Of a DNA stretch of 64,000 nt, positions 25,234 through 36,762 are shown one piece after another. The stretch spans positions 38,997,660 to 39,061,659 of the forward strand of contig NC_134999.1 of assembly GCF_051020985.1 (NCBI RefSeq), given 5' to 3'. Under the pieces are notes generated by a model, which saw nothing but the letters and a program-made list of their open reading frames with translations, was not told the origin of the DNA and did not search any database. The stretch's first letter is position 1. Every line of letters begins with the position of its first letter. The DNA comes from Nomia melanderi. Its lineage: Eukaryota > Arthropoda > Insecta > Hymenoptera > Halictidae. The translations under genes were made by a program, and so were the position numbers.

Positions 25234-26318
25234 ATTTTGCTGCTTTGAAGATTAGTCTCATGCATAAATATTAATAGTGCTTTGGAACGTGGTCCGTTGT
25301 ATAAATATTAATAACGTATTATAACAATAATTGTACGGTATTGTCATAAGCTTTCGATTAGATTTACGATCCGTAGTAAATAAATTTATTCTAGGAATTT
25401 ACGAGAAATTCTGGTTTCTGGTTCTCACTTGTAGCGACTATCGATTCAGTGCGGGAATACAGTCCGGCTGTACGCAGTACAGAGTCCAGTATGACGTTAG
25501 GTTTATCAAATACCACCGTCCGTGGTCGGTGAATCGTTGTCCCGCGGTCTATGGCAAAGATACCGCACGATTTCGTTCGTCAAACGATGAACACACTCCG
25601 TACAGGTACGGCTCGCTTTACGCTGAAACCGCCGCTAATTAGTCTTCGACGGTTACCCCGCTTTGACGGCTTTGTAAACGTTTTGACGATCGTGTAATCA
25701 GCTTATTTGTACGCGACGAAGCTCCCCGTGCCTTAATCGAGATAAATGACAGCTCTGTTCCGTCTGCTTTGTCCATTGAACGAATCACGGCTCGTCAATG
25801 CGCTAGCTTTCTATTATTGTCTACTGCCTAAACGAGGGACGACAAATTAACTCGTCGTTCGTGTTCGTTACCATCCACCAGGGTCTCGTTAGATCCTTGC
25901 GAGCTACAGTACCTTCCCACCATCCTTATCATTCAGTTTAACGAACAAAGAATCGTTCCTCGAATGTTCCAAGCGACCAATGAAGCAACTCGCGATTAAC
26001 GAGCGACGAGTGCAGCAGAATGTCAACGGAATTTCGATAGAAGTCACAGCTGAAAATGCTCAGAAATGAATATAAATTTATTCAACGCACGGAAAAAATA
26101 TTCAATCAGCCGCAGAAGATTAGAATTTATAGAGCAGCCGAGCATACACGACACGGCGGGTTGCCATTGAACAATCGTCCTTTTACCGTTGCGTTCGCGG
26201 CACGTCCGTCAAATTATTTCCTCGTTTAAGGGCCAGGGCCGTTGGATATCGGAAAATCGGTTGGCTAACAAGTTAAACGACGCACTTTTTCTACGGTGGA
26301 AAAATTAATTTACAGACA

Positions 26319-26346
26319 GCGGCCGGTGTCAATTGTCACCGGCCGC
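26319..26346. repeat. 28-bp near-perfect palindrome
   Basis: GCGGCCGGTG at 26319-26328 is matched by CACCGGCCGC at 26337-26346 around a centre containing CAATTG. Only one base pair (T/T) breaks the dyad. It could extrude as a cruciform or bind a dimeric protein. Confidence 0.85.
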
Positions 26347-26734
26347 GAGAACTGGCGCTAGCGTGCGCGTCGGGCCAGCAATTAACGTTTCGAGCGCGGA
26401 ACAAACAAGCGCGAGGGGACGTTTATTCCCGATGAAATGCAATCAAATATTTCCATCGAGAAATCCGGAATTTGTATGAGAGACGTCGGAGTCACTTTAT
26501 CCTATCGAAGCCTCTCCTCCCCTCCCCCGCGCTCCCGCTCGGTCGCATTAATCGAGTACGAATTTCAATTGGAAATTTATTATAGTCCTGGACGCGCGCG
26601 CGAGTTTAATGGCACTTAAGTGGTTCCACCCTGCCCCTCCCCCCGGCCGCGCGCCCCCCGCGGATTTCTGTTGGTCTCTTCGTTTTTAATTTTAACGACG
26701 TACGATGCACCGTCACGTCGCCACCGCGGCCAGT

Positions 26735-26880
26735 TAAATTGCTTTTCCGCGCGGTTTAAATCAATGCAGCGAAATTAACGGGGTCGCGTTACAGGCGTGT
26801 CACGCTTACGTTAAACGCTTTTCTACTCCATTTAAATCAGCGGGACGGCGTTAATGACGCGACGCTGCGAGCTTACACGT
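26735..26880 (+). repeat. Diverged local tandem duplication
   Basis: Two segments of about 70-76 bp share a TTAAA-GCTTTTC start and TTTAAATCA, then similar CG-rich sequence ending near GCTTACACG. The similarity is clear only over the first 30 bases. Confidence 0.4.
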
Positions 26881-29539
26881 CGCCGGAATTTGTTTCACAC
26901 TGCGGCGCTTTCGTCATCGGTCTTATTTACGATTGGAGAGTATAACATTCCGAGAGAGATGGATATCGTGGATTAATTAATTTCATTGTAACAGAAATTA
27001 TTGGCGCGGCTGAAGAGGTCAGTCGTGCAACGCTGTCGTTCCTCGTTAGTTGAAATATGTGTACTTACGGTTTCTCAGATATATATTTTATTCTTTCACT
27101 ATACTCAATTGTACCTCTACAATATTATTCCATATAAATCTGCTCTTGTCGCAGTAGCAATTTCTGGTGCAACATCCATCACTCTTTTTGAAATTATTTC
27201 TCTGCTTTTTCCGCCTTCTCTGCGAGCGAAAGCAAGTCACCGGCAGCTCCCGAAGAATGATCGCGAGTGACCGGCAGAATTGAATTTGACGCGCGGACGA
27301 GTCCGGCCGTCTCTATTTTCCCGGCGAGTTCTTCGTTGACGGGATCGTTTGACTGCGATAATCGGCCGGACCTCCAGACCGTCGAGCTTTTTACAGTTTC
27401 CAGGTCCTACGGTCGTCCGTAAAATATCTGATACGGAGAAACGCGCGCCGGAAGTCAGGCTTGAAATTAATTCGCGCGTTTTCCGTGCCGCGCCGTTCTT
27501 TCAGCATCCGAGATTATTGCTCGGGGCTCGAAAATGCGTTCCCTGGAATATTTCTGCCGTTTGAATAATTCATTTACCTGCCTACGGAGCGTCCCGTATA
27601 TAAGGTGAATTTATTTCGGAGGGCATTTTAAATCGCTGCGTTTGCAAAATAACGCATTCGGCTGATGGACGGAGGCGGAGGTTTTCATTGAATTGAGAGG
27701 AAGTTTACTGCAGAAGCCGATCGAGCGTCAACGATCGGAGGATTCGATTGGAATGGGAGCCTGAAGGTCGCAAGCTCGATTCGAAGGTCGTTTGCGGTCG
27801 CCGTGACACGGGAGGGTAGTAAAATCGACCTTTGCGAAATGAGATATCACGGGATTGCGTTCGATACGCTCTTCAGGGCAATAAGGGAATCTTTGAGGGC
27901 TTCCGAGGGTTGCCAGCTCTGTCGAAAGGTCGTACGATGGTTGTAAATTGTAGTTTGCCAGTGGTAGAACTTCGTAAACGCGCATTCAGTGATTAGACAC
28001 GAGAAGATTGATCTCCTGATATTGAGAAGACGATAAACTTCAGTTGAATGAACCTCTAAATGTCGCAAGCTCCGCTCCGATGAACTCTGCAAGCTCAAAG
28101 TTCTATCCTGACGGACCTTGGAGGCAAATCAGCCGAATTCTTCTGGATTCTAATATTCAGAAACTCTACCTTCTGTACTCTAGAGCCGAATCCCCGTGGA
28201 CTCCAAGGAACAATAGCTCATCCCGGATGAACTTTGGATTCCAAAAGCTAAGTTTGAGAGCCTTTTAAGACCGCTAGTCCTCCCCCGGGAGCAGTTAAAG
28301 CTTAGGAGCGCATTCTCGAGCAGTTCTGAAAACTGCGCGCGCGATTACTGGGTTTTCGCGGAAGCTTTTAAGCTCTCACGGCACTGAACCGTCGAGCAAC
28401 AAATACCAGAACTTTATTGTCGTTACACGGACAATCCCGTTCCTCGTATAAAAACACAAAACGCGCGAAAGCATAATGCACCGGGACGACTGTTTAAACT
28501 GAACCCGACTGGCTCGCAGCGTTGCATTGTGCGCGCAGAAACGTGTAAAGTAGTCATGCCCGGAGGGCTTCTCTTAAATTATTAAATGGCTCTCCCTTGC
28601 CGGCAACTCGCGCGGCCACCGAGCTTTCGAATCGACCTCCGATTCATTGTAAAAAGGGAAAAGCACGAGATGCTCCGTCGGGCGACCCCCTCGCAACCGA
28701 GAGCCTCACCGGAGCGACCCTTTCAGAAGCTGTTCCCTGTTTTTCCTTCGTTTTATTGCGATTTCTTCGTGCGCGGTTGTATGCGTAAAATAAAATCCAG
28801 CATGGATCAGCACGGAGGGAAAATTTCTCTTCCCGGCCGATCGTAAAGCACAGGGAGAAATTGAGAAATCGTGTGGTCGCCGGGGTGATCGAGGAACTCC
28901 GCGAGCTGGGAAAAGAAAGGGATCGGGAACGAGGGTAATAGGTAGGACAGGTTAAATGGCGCGCGATCGCCGAGGGCAAAAATGCGTGAAACCTGACCTC
29001 TTTTGGCTAACCAACTTCCAGTTCGATTCATCTGTTTTCCTCTGGCTTTCGCCGGATTATACATTGACAATTCTACTTGTTGCTCTGGGAACTCCTCGAG
29101 ATTGGACACTAAGCCCCCGAATCATTTACGAGTCTTCAATCTTTGAACGCTCGCCGATCGATCGTTCAATCCTGGGACCCGGCTGTCCGGTCAACGTCGA
29201 CTTCTCTACTCGTTGAAATTAAGATCTGTTTTTACGTAATACGCGGCGCGCTGCAACTATTCGGATGCGTCGAGAGCCGAAGTTGTCAGAGGTCGTAAAT
29301 CTCTGACCGATGCCTTGACCGACAACTGACCGCGTATGTCCTTACGACTTTTTACGGTGATAAGGATATTAAGTTTCGATAATGTTGGCTTGGTGAATCT
29401 ATGTTATTGACTCGTCGGAAAGATAATGTTTCCCGTGCGCTTCAAGTGATTATGATGTTTCCCTTGAAGCCGAGTGTAACGTGAGATTAGTTTTCGCGAC
29501 GTAGGTTATAATGTTTCCTTGTCGACGCGTTGTGTTTTT

Positions 29540-29623
29540 CAGAACTCTTTCTGAACTGTTTTTGAACTGTATTTTAACTGAGTTTTTACTGAACTGGTAT
29601 TGAACTGAGTTTTTACTGAACTG
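29540..29623 (+). repeat. GAACTG minisatellite with 11/16-bp spacing
   Basis: The hexamer GAACTG (once TAACTG) starts at 29553, 29564, 29575, 29591, 29602 and 29618, giving intervals of 11, 11, 16, 11 and 16. The 27-base block AGTTTTTACTGAACTG plus its 11-mer is itself repeated. Confidence 0.85.
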
Positions 29624-31584
29624 CTCTTCCTGTCTCATCCTCAGCCTTAAGGAAAACTTTAGGCCCGCCTTTCCCCTGCTTTCTCGAAATTAAGAATCCA
29701 ATCAGGGGTAGGCGACACTGACCACCCCCTACCTCGTGCGTCCGAGACGCGATTTTTCGGAAGTAGGAAGTGTCAGTGGAGGTGGAAGCTGTTTTGGTGG
29801 GGTTTAAACAAATTCGATGGAATTTCCGCCAGGCTTGGGTCCCGGTCTGACCTGGGTAACGGTCTTCGGGACTGAGTTTAAGACCTTTTGGAAATTCACG
29901 TTTATGACACATGCAGTTAGCCGTTGAGGACGAAGAAAGTTGGAAGCGGATGTGTCATGCGGATTAAGAAATAAACTAATCCTCAAAAACGGCTCTGGAG
30001 GCTTGCGTGCCATAAACGTGCTAGCAATTTGTGCTTCGGGTATTGTCCCTTGTACAAGCTGCTAGCCATCGGTAGAACCGAATATTTTCACGTTCAATAA
30101 ACGATCCTACTAAAATATTCTTAACGCACTCGATGGGCAAATCTGCACAGAATTCCTTCATTGGGGCCGCTTATGGTCCTGTACAAACTAAACCAAAGGT
30201 GCGCCAAGTAACAAGATCCTTCTACTTTCTCGCGTGAATGCAAATCTCTTCGAAGTCTGTTAGAACTAGAAGTATCGTACGGAACGATCGAATCGAATGA
30301 GACGACCGATCAGTTTGCGGAATCCCCGACAAATCCACTGTTTCGGTGAACCGAAAGAGTGATCCGCTATAATCGGTGATTATACGAACGATCATTCGCG
30401 AACGGCGCAGGTAAACGTCACCGGGCGGCCGGCACGATATTTATTGCGCCATAACGCGAGGGTTATGAGTGTCGCGCAACCGGTGCACGCCGGGATTAGC
30501 AATTCAATCGTCGATTACGCGAGTATAAAAATGAACGTTACGGCCCGGAACGCGAAACAAAAGAGGAAACACGCGAAGCTGGCCGGCTCTAACGACCGTT
30601 CGGCGATGAAACCGGTCGAAATCAGTGTCGTTCCCGCAGGAATCGATCGCCGATTAATTTTTCCGCGGATTTATCGGCCGCCGATGCGCGGTGCCCGGTA
30701 TGACGCCGCGTATTATTACTCCATTAACAGTGACTACGGCCGCGGCCGGAAACAAAATCGAATTTGCTCGAGGGAAAACGGCCGCGCGAACCGAATAATC
30801 GCGTCAACCTGGAAAACGAGTTTTCGGGGGCCGTGCTCCCCGGTGTCCGCGCTCGAGTCCCCGATTCGTCGTTACTTGGAACGATTTTGCCCCGCTGTCA
30901 AACGACCGTGAAATTACTCTAATTTCGACACGGCCGGCCGCGGGACGGGCAATATTCGACGGGCCGTTAGTTAACCAGTGAACTGCGCTAATAACGGAAT
31001 TTACAGTGATACAGCGACTGGCAATCGACAGGAATCCGTGACCCCGCATGAATATGCATGGCCCTGTTTCCCGTTGACAACGGGGCCAGCCTTAAGTTAC
31101 CGCTGTTAATCACCGTGGCCACCACTTTTCCGCGGCGAACTTTAATTATATTCGAGGTCTTGAAACACGAGACCGGCCTTCGCTCGGATAAACTGCTAAT
31201 TAGCCGGGAATGGGAAGTTCCGGCAACTTCGTTTGCAGTTCGGCTTGATTGGGAGTCGACTCTACCCGCGTTGTCGTGGCTCTGCCAACCACGGCCAACT
31301 TGCTCGAGCGTCTCTCGAATAAGAGTTTCGAACTGCGAAAATCTTTCCGTCGCTCGTCGCTTTCGTGGAAACGCTGTTTTTCATAGAGAATTATTCAGAA
31401 CGACGCGTCGAATCGTTTATCGTATCGCGATTCCGAAATGAAAGGTTAATCGCTTGTTAATTATTGCGTAGGAGCATTAGCAAAATGAGACGTTAAATGA
31501 TTGCTCGACGTTGAAATTATTGATAACTTGCCAACACGTTGCATTAGGCGGTGAATTATATTTTCAGAATGTTAATAATTCCAT

Positions 31585-31605
31585 CGATAATTAAGTCAAT
31601 TATCG
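31585..31605. repeat. AT-rich inverted repeat (8-bp arms)
   Basis: CGATAATT, a 5-base spacer, then AATTATCG. It sits in a TAAT-rich stretch (31445-31610) of intron 1. Confidence 0.7.
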
Positions 31606-32711
31606 TACGAAGAGCATTGTCGAAGTTCACTATTCATTGCTTGCCGTTCGACGCTTATTGTCAGCCGCGGATTCTCTTCGATTCCCTGGTCGACGTCGAA
31701 GTCATTTCGACTGACGTTTGAAAAATGCACGAGTCGAGCGTGTCCGTTGGCCTTGATCGAACGATACACTCGTCGAAACGAATTCCCGGACAGCGACAGG
31801 AAATGTTCGCAGTTGAACGTGTTCGAGCGTGCCTCGGAACCGCCTCGCCGGAAACGCTGTCATATTTATATCCGACGAGGGCCACGGTCCCGCGAACTTT
31901 CCACCCACAGAGACAGTCGGATCGAACCAGCCGAATTCTCGCTGTTCCCGCAGACCGTGATCATTCGGCTGACTTAAATAAACGTACCGGAAATAGCTGT
32001 TCCACCGAATTCTTCCGCGGCTAAGCGGAATTCTTACCGAAACCTGTCTTCTCCTTAGAACTTGTTGGACTCGAAGAATACTTGGTGCACCGATGGCTAC
32101 CTCGCTTCTTTGTTTCTACCGAGAAAATTATTCTAAGAAAAAGAAACAGTTCGGCGGAGACAGTGGACAGATTCCGAAAAGAGATTTAAATGGTATTCTC
32201 TGTATTAAGTGAAAGTAGTTTTGGTCGGCCATTAGTCAGGCACGAGGGCACATCTCCAAGGAACGGCAAACACAAAATTGTCTTCTCCAACCCACATATC
32301 GCAGATTTAATCACAGAAGTTACAATAATAGTAAACACCACTCAAAGCATTTACGCGAACCCATTTTGCGCCGTTAGGCGCGTAGTAAATGCATAAAAGC
32401 GATTCGCTAGGGAGCCCGGCGTAACAGTCGCGCTTTGCTTTAATCGTAAAGCGAAGGGACAATGGCGGCTCTGAACCCTGCCGCGTTCAATGGAAATTAT
32501 AGAAGTTGTAGTGCGTGCGGATCCGCCTGGAGCGATCCATGGCGCGAATTATCGCGATACGGACCACGGGATCCACTCGCGGCGGATGATAATACGCGCA
32601 GGGCTGGACGAGCCCAGTATTCTCCGGCATAAAGGTTTACGAGCCTTTTCTATACAGCTTAAATAGGGCCATTCAGTCCTCCGCGGACGACTAAACTACC
32701 GTCTTTTTACT

Positions 32712-32723
32712 CCCCCCCCCCCC
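32712..32723. repeat. C12 homopolymer
   Basis: Twelve consecutive C on the plus strand, G on the gene strand, in intron 1. Confidence 0.9.
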
Positions 32724-35453
32724 ATCCCTGGACGTATAGAAAGACGCGATCGATATATATAGAACCCTATCTCCTTCATCCTTGACGCGGAGAGACGTCC
32801 TGCACTCTGGGAAAAGGTCCTGCGTGTCAAAGGAAGACCCTGATTTCCTGCGTGTCTCCGTAGAATCGAGTCTTTCACTTCGGATCGGGAAATTCTACCG
32901 TGCAGCGCCTGGTAGATTTGATAAAGGAGAAATTGCTCCGAAGAAAGTACTAGCCGAATGCTGCCCACTTGTAACTTGTACGTGAGACATTTTCCTGATG
33001 TCTGTATCGTCAGGTGTATCGAGGCTTTAAAATAACGCTTGCCACTGCTACGTGTACACGTCGTCTTCCGTGAAATCGGAAATGATTTCTTCGACAATTA
33101 ATTAATTGTTCGTTCTTTCAATCGAGTACATACTATTCGCGATCAGATTTCAAAAATAATTCTGGTGCAGTATCTCAAAATTAAAATAAAAAATCAAGAC
33201 ACAGATGCATTCACTGAAAGACCGAGCGATCTTATCGCTCCGTCAGAGAATGAAATTCAGCGGAACACCGCGCGGCATTCTGTAAACGATATTAATCCAC
33301 TTCACCCACTGACGGTCGTTCTGTGTCATGTTTCAGACAAGCTCCCTGGATGGAGTGTCGAGCGGTGGAACAGTCCTCTAACCGTCCGTGGAGACGAACG
33401 CGGTAATGAAATAAATTAATTAACCGCTATTATGACGGCCGCTCGCGACGGAGAAGCGGGAACCGCGTCGCTCGAGTCGCATTCCATTAGGAATCCCTTT
33501 TTATTTCCGGGTTCAGCGGGACGCTGAAGTTCCGGTCGACGCAGCCGTCGGAAACTGCTAAGTTGCGAGTGCTACCAACATCGAGGGGCCCCGGTAATTG
33601 GGTTTCCAAAGTATTGACCGCAACGCTCAAGTTCGAAGGTCTTCCCACGCCGCGAATCACGAAAAACCTCGTTAACATCGAAGGTCGGGCGAATTTGTAT
33701 GGAAAAAAGAACCGGTCCCGACCTCGTTCCCGCGGACAGTGTCAGACACTCCCGCGGACAATTAGGTTCGGTCTGAAAATTCAATTCTCGTCCCATCCTA
33801 ATTTCCGCGAATTTCGAAAATCAATCCCACCGTAACCGAATTCCCGTTCGATTTCTCCGCTTCGTTACATTCCTTTTTTTCGGTGGCACATCGCGTTTCC
33901 CTCGTTCCGGGGAAATCATTTTTTCCCCTGATTTTCCCGGGGAAAATTCGCGCGATGATACGAACGCGAAATGACGAAAACATAATTGACAATCCCTTCA
34001 CCCTGCTGCGTTTCTCGGGTCAATTTCAACCGATCGTTTCCTCGTTTTTCCGACGTTTCGGTTTTTCCTCGAGTTAATCGTGACCTCGTTATATTCGGAA
34101 TAATTTGCAGTCAAGAGTAATATGAAAAGTTCTAGCCTATTACTATCGTTTTAATGAGTTTTCAAATCTCCGGACGAATCGAGGGCTCTACGAAATTTTC
34201 GAAGCTTTTTTGACGAATCTAGGTGAATCGTGTTTTCCGTTGAATTGGCATAGAAATTAAGTAATCTGCATCGCGTCTGCAGCTTATCAAATTGATTGTC
34301 CGTTCGCTGTAAAACGGGACGCGATCTACGGATGGTCGTTACCTCTCTAATCTCGTTAGTCCCTCCGGAAACTCGTTAAATTTTACTGAACGCTGTCTCC
34401 CCCCGCCGCGCTCGCGATTCTTGGAGCCACGCCGCCCGTGCAATTAACGTAATTAACATATATGCGCTGTAAAATCGAGGGAACTCGTTCGCCGGCTCGA
34501 AGTTCCCCGGGTATCGCGCGTCTGAGACCCTCCGCCTCCAAATAATCGTTCCAACACCGATGCTTCCCGCTACAGTCGCTCAGCCTGCAACAGCGAGGCT
34601 GCAGCACGCCCATTTATCATACCATGTGGTACGGTGAAACCGTTATTATTATTATTTTCTGGTAGATTTCTCCTCGGTGAAATTTGGTGGGTCTCGACCG
34701 AAGCGTATCGAGCAATTTAATTATTAGACCGCGAGTTCTATTGCTTTCGCGGCGGTTCCAAGAACGTCAAATGAACAGCTTCACTGAAATTTCCGTGAAG
34801 CTTTATACGATTATAGTGAAACCCGCAGGTAAAGGAATAAACTTCCTTTCCATCGCAACTTTCTCGAATTAGTTCCGACAACATTTCCAGCCGTCTGCGC
34901 TAAGAGAGAATATTTAAATCTATTAACGATTAAGTGCAATCGCAAAAGATTGTAGTCGATTATTCGAAATTCTGACAGCAATGAAAATTCTAATCACGGA
35001 CAAACGACGAACCATCGATTCGATCCATCGATCGAACCTTCTCGAACGGAACTCTTCGTCGAATCGTTCTCGATCTTGTTGTCGGTGGCGCATGTGCACG
35101 TGGACGTGTCACGTGGCCACCCTCGTCATCCCCGATAATATATTACTCGCCCCGGAAGCGTGTCAGGTTTAAATTAATCTCCCATTGTACTCTCCCGTAC
35201 AGGTACGTCGAGCCGGGCCCACGAAACTACTCGGTGACAACGACAACGACACCATTACATCAGCCGCGGGTCTGCGCCCGCTGCCAGTGCCCGGGATAAT
35301 AACCGGAAGGTTGGACGATTAATTGATCAGACATCGAGACCAGTTTTACCAAGTCAACCCGGAACCGTTCTCGTTAGCTTTCGAGCACGCACAGCGATAC
35401 GCAATTATTTTCCAGGTAATTTCCATCTTCTCATTAATCGACGAGGCAGACAA

Positions 35454-35471
35454 ATATATATATATATATAT
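35454..35471. repeat. (AT)9 microsatellite
   Basis: Nine AT units about 510 bases downstream (in gene direction) of the first coding exon. Confidence 0.95.
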
Positions 35472-35981
35472 TCGCAAGTTTCCACTGATCAATAATCAAT
35501 TTCCAAGTGGAGCATCGCCGGCGAGCGATACCGACGTTACCAGTGATTTCTCCGTTGAATAATTAATAACCGTGAAGCTATCTCTAACGTGATCAGTCTT
35601 CGAGCGGCGCCGACTGTACGCAATTACCGTCTACCGACGTCGGGCAACACCTGGAGGAGAAACGGTCCGTGAACGGCCGCACACGTGGTCGCCGCGAGAA
35701 AACCAAATTGCCAATAAGTTCCCTCGTATATCCGGCCCGGATGGCTTATAATGTCTCACGATACATGGAACCCGAACTTCCGCCACCCTCTATTTTACTC
35801 CCGATATCTTTTTTCATAAAAGTTTCGCGCCTGGAACACTAGTCGAGCCTCGCGTCGGGGATCGAAACAAATAAAAGTTTCCCGGAACTGTTCTAACAAC
35901 CCATCGAATTTTCCCCTCGTCCTCCCCAGGTTTGAGAGCAGACAAGGGGCGAGGGAATAAAAAGAGGACGAGGAAACTCAC

Positions 35982-36102
35982 CGACAATAGTGACGAGTAT
36001 CAGGAGACCGAGCACCAAAGCCCTGAGGATGATTGAGGCATCGGTGAACACGAAACCGTCCGCGGACGAGTTTCCAGCTGGCTGGCTGACGTGCTCCTCC
36101 AT
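35982..36102 (-). CDS. 5-HT1A: 5-HT1A-like receptor, first coding exon (N-terminus and TM1 start)
   Basis: This exon encodes residues 1-40 plus the first base of Gly41. The N-terminus begins MEEHVSQPAGNSSADG and has one N-glycosylation sequon (Asn11-Ser-Ser) and no signal peptide. From about residue 25 a hydrophobic run (ALVLGLLILVTIVG) starts TM1. The donor is GTCG|GTGAGT with GT at 35981-35980, leaving phase 1, exactly what exon 2 needs to give the GN pair of TM1. The ATG at 36102 is the first in frame: an in-frame TGA lies upstream at 36150-36148 with no Met between. The N-terminus of about 24 residues is much shorter than the long one of Drosophila 5-HT1A. The start could be wrong only if a further 5' exon splices in between the TGA and this ATG; I saw no clear acceptor there. 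Confidence 0.9.
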
Positions 36103-36637
36103 GACGTGTCCGGGATATATACGTGGATCTCTGTCCTGGCTAAGTCCTCAATGTCCGCTGGTTATCATCTTAAATAATGTACCATGGTCCGCCGTCAGAA
36201 GCAGCTCCGATATGAATCTCCTGCGCGAGCCGACCTTGGCTGGCCCGGCCACTCGCGGACAGAGTTTAATGACTGTCCGTCGAAAGTTTCGCTTCAGCGG
36301 CGTCTGCCGACCTTCTCACTTGCCCACGGCGACCCTCGGCCACTCCCATTTCGCGCCCCTGCTCTTAAAGGGAAGTCCTCTCGAAGTAACCGGCTGTCGA
36401 TCTTGCCTGAAACATTCAAAATGCGTTCGTTCATTTCGGATCGGTGCAAAGATTTCGTTTGCGGAGGCTGGCTGTTGGTTTCCTTTGTTTGGCAGGGGAG
36501 GTCAATAATTGGTCGGACTGATGGAGGAAGTTTGAAACGTTGATGGATTTTGATTCTGGAAAGTATTGGAAGATTGCGTTTCCAGTGGCTGGAACCAATT
36601 GTGGAGTTTGGAGTTCGAAGTAGATGTGCACGGTTAC

Positions 36638-36657
36638 TGATCAGACGAGTGGAATGG
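36638..36657 (+). repeat. Single copy of TCAGACGAGTRGAAT core
   Basis: TGATCAGACGAGTGGAATGG matches the core of the dispersed minisatellite seen further upstream. It lies about 540 bases upstream of the start codon and has the same orientation as the clusters. Confidence 0.6.
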
Positions 36658-36720
36658 ATGCTAATGGAATAAGGAAAATGTTTCTCGATGATTGAGGGAG
36701 ATAAATTCGTCTATTAAGAA

Positions 36721-36762
36721 AACTTGTAACTTACGATTCACAAGTTAACTTATGTATAAGTT
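36721..36762. repeat. Two adjacent small hairpins
   Basis: AACTTGT (36721-36727) pairs with ACAAGTT (36740-36746), and AACTTA (36747-36752) pairs with TAAGTT (36757-36762). The four arms are related to one another, so alternative pairings exist. Confidence 0.6.

Larger units (their letters stand above)
24000..35981 (-). other. Intron 1 of the 5-HT1A-like gene (12.0 kb)
   Basis: The intron runs from the GTGAGT donor at 35981 to the CTGTTGCAG acceptor at 24000 and has phase 1. It contains a 15-bp inverted repeat at 24521/24635, a near-perfect 28-bp palindrome at 26319, a diverged local duplication at 26735-26880, an 11/16-bp minisatellite at 29540-29623, AT-rich stretches around 31.45-31.6 kb, a C12 run at 32712 and an (AT)9 tract at 35454. 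No second gene is recognisable on either strand. Confidence 0.88.

Noticed and set aside
30444..30911. 155-codon plus-strand open frame in intron 1
   Set aside because: No domain or family resemblance; Arg-rich composition typical of chance frames in CpG-rich DNA.
35990..36508. 172-codon plus-strand open frame overlapping the first coding exon
   Set aside because: It is the antisense shadow of the receptor exon and its upstream sequence.
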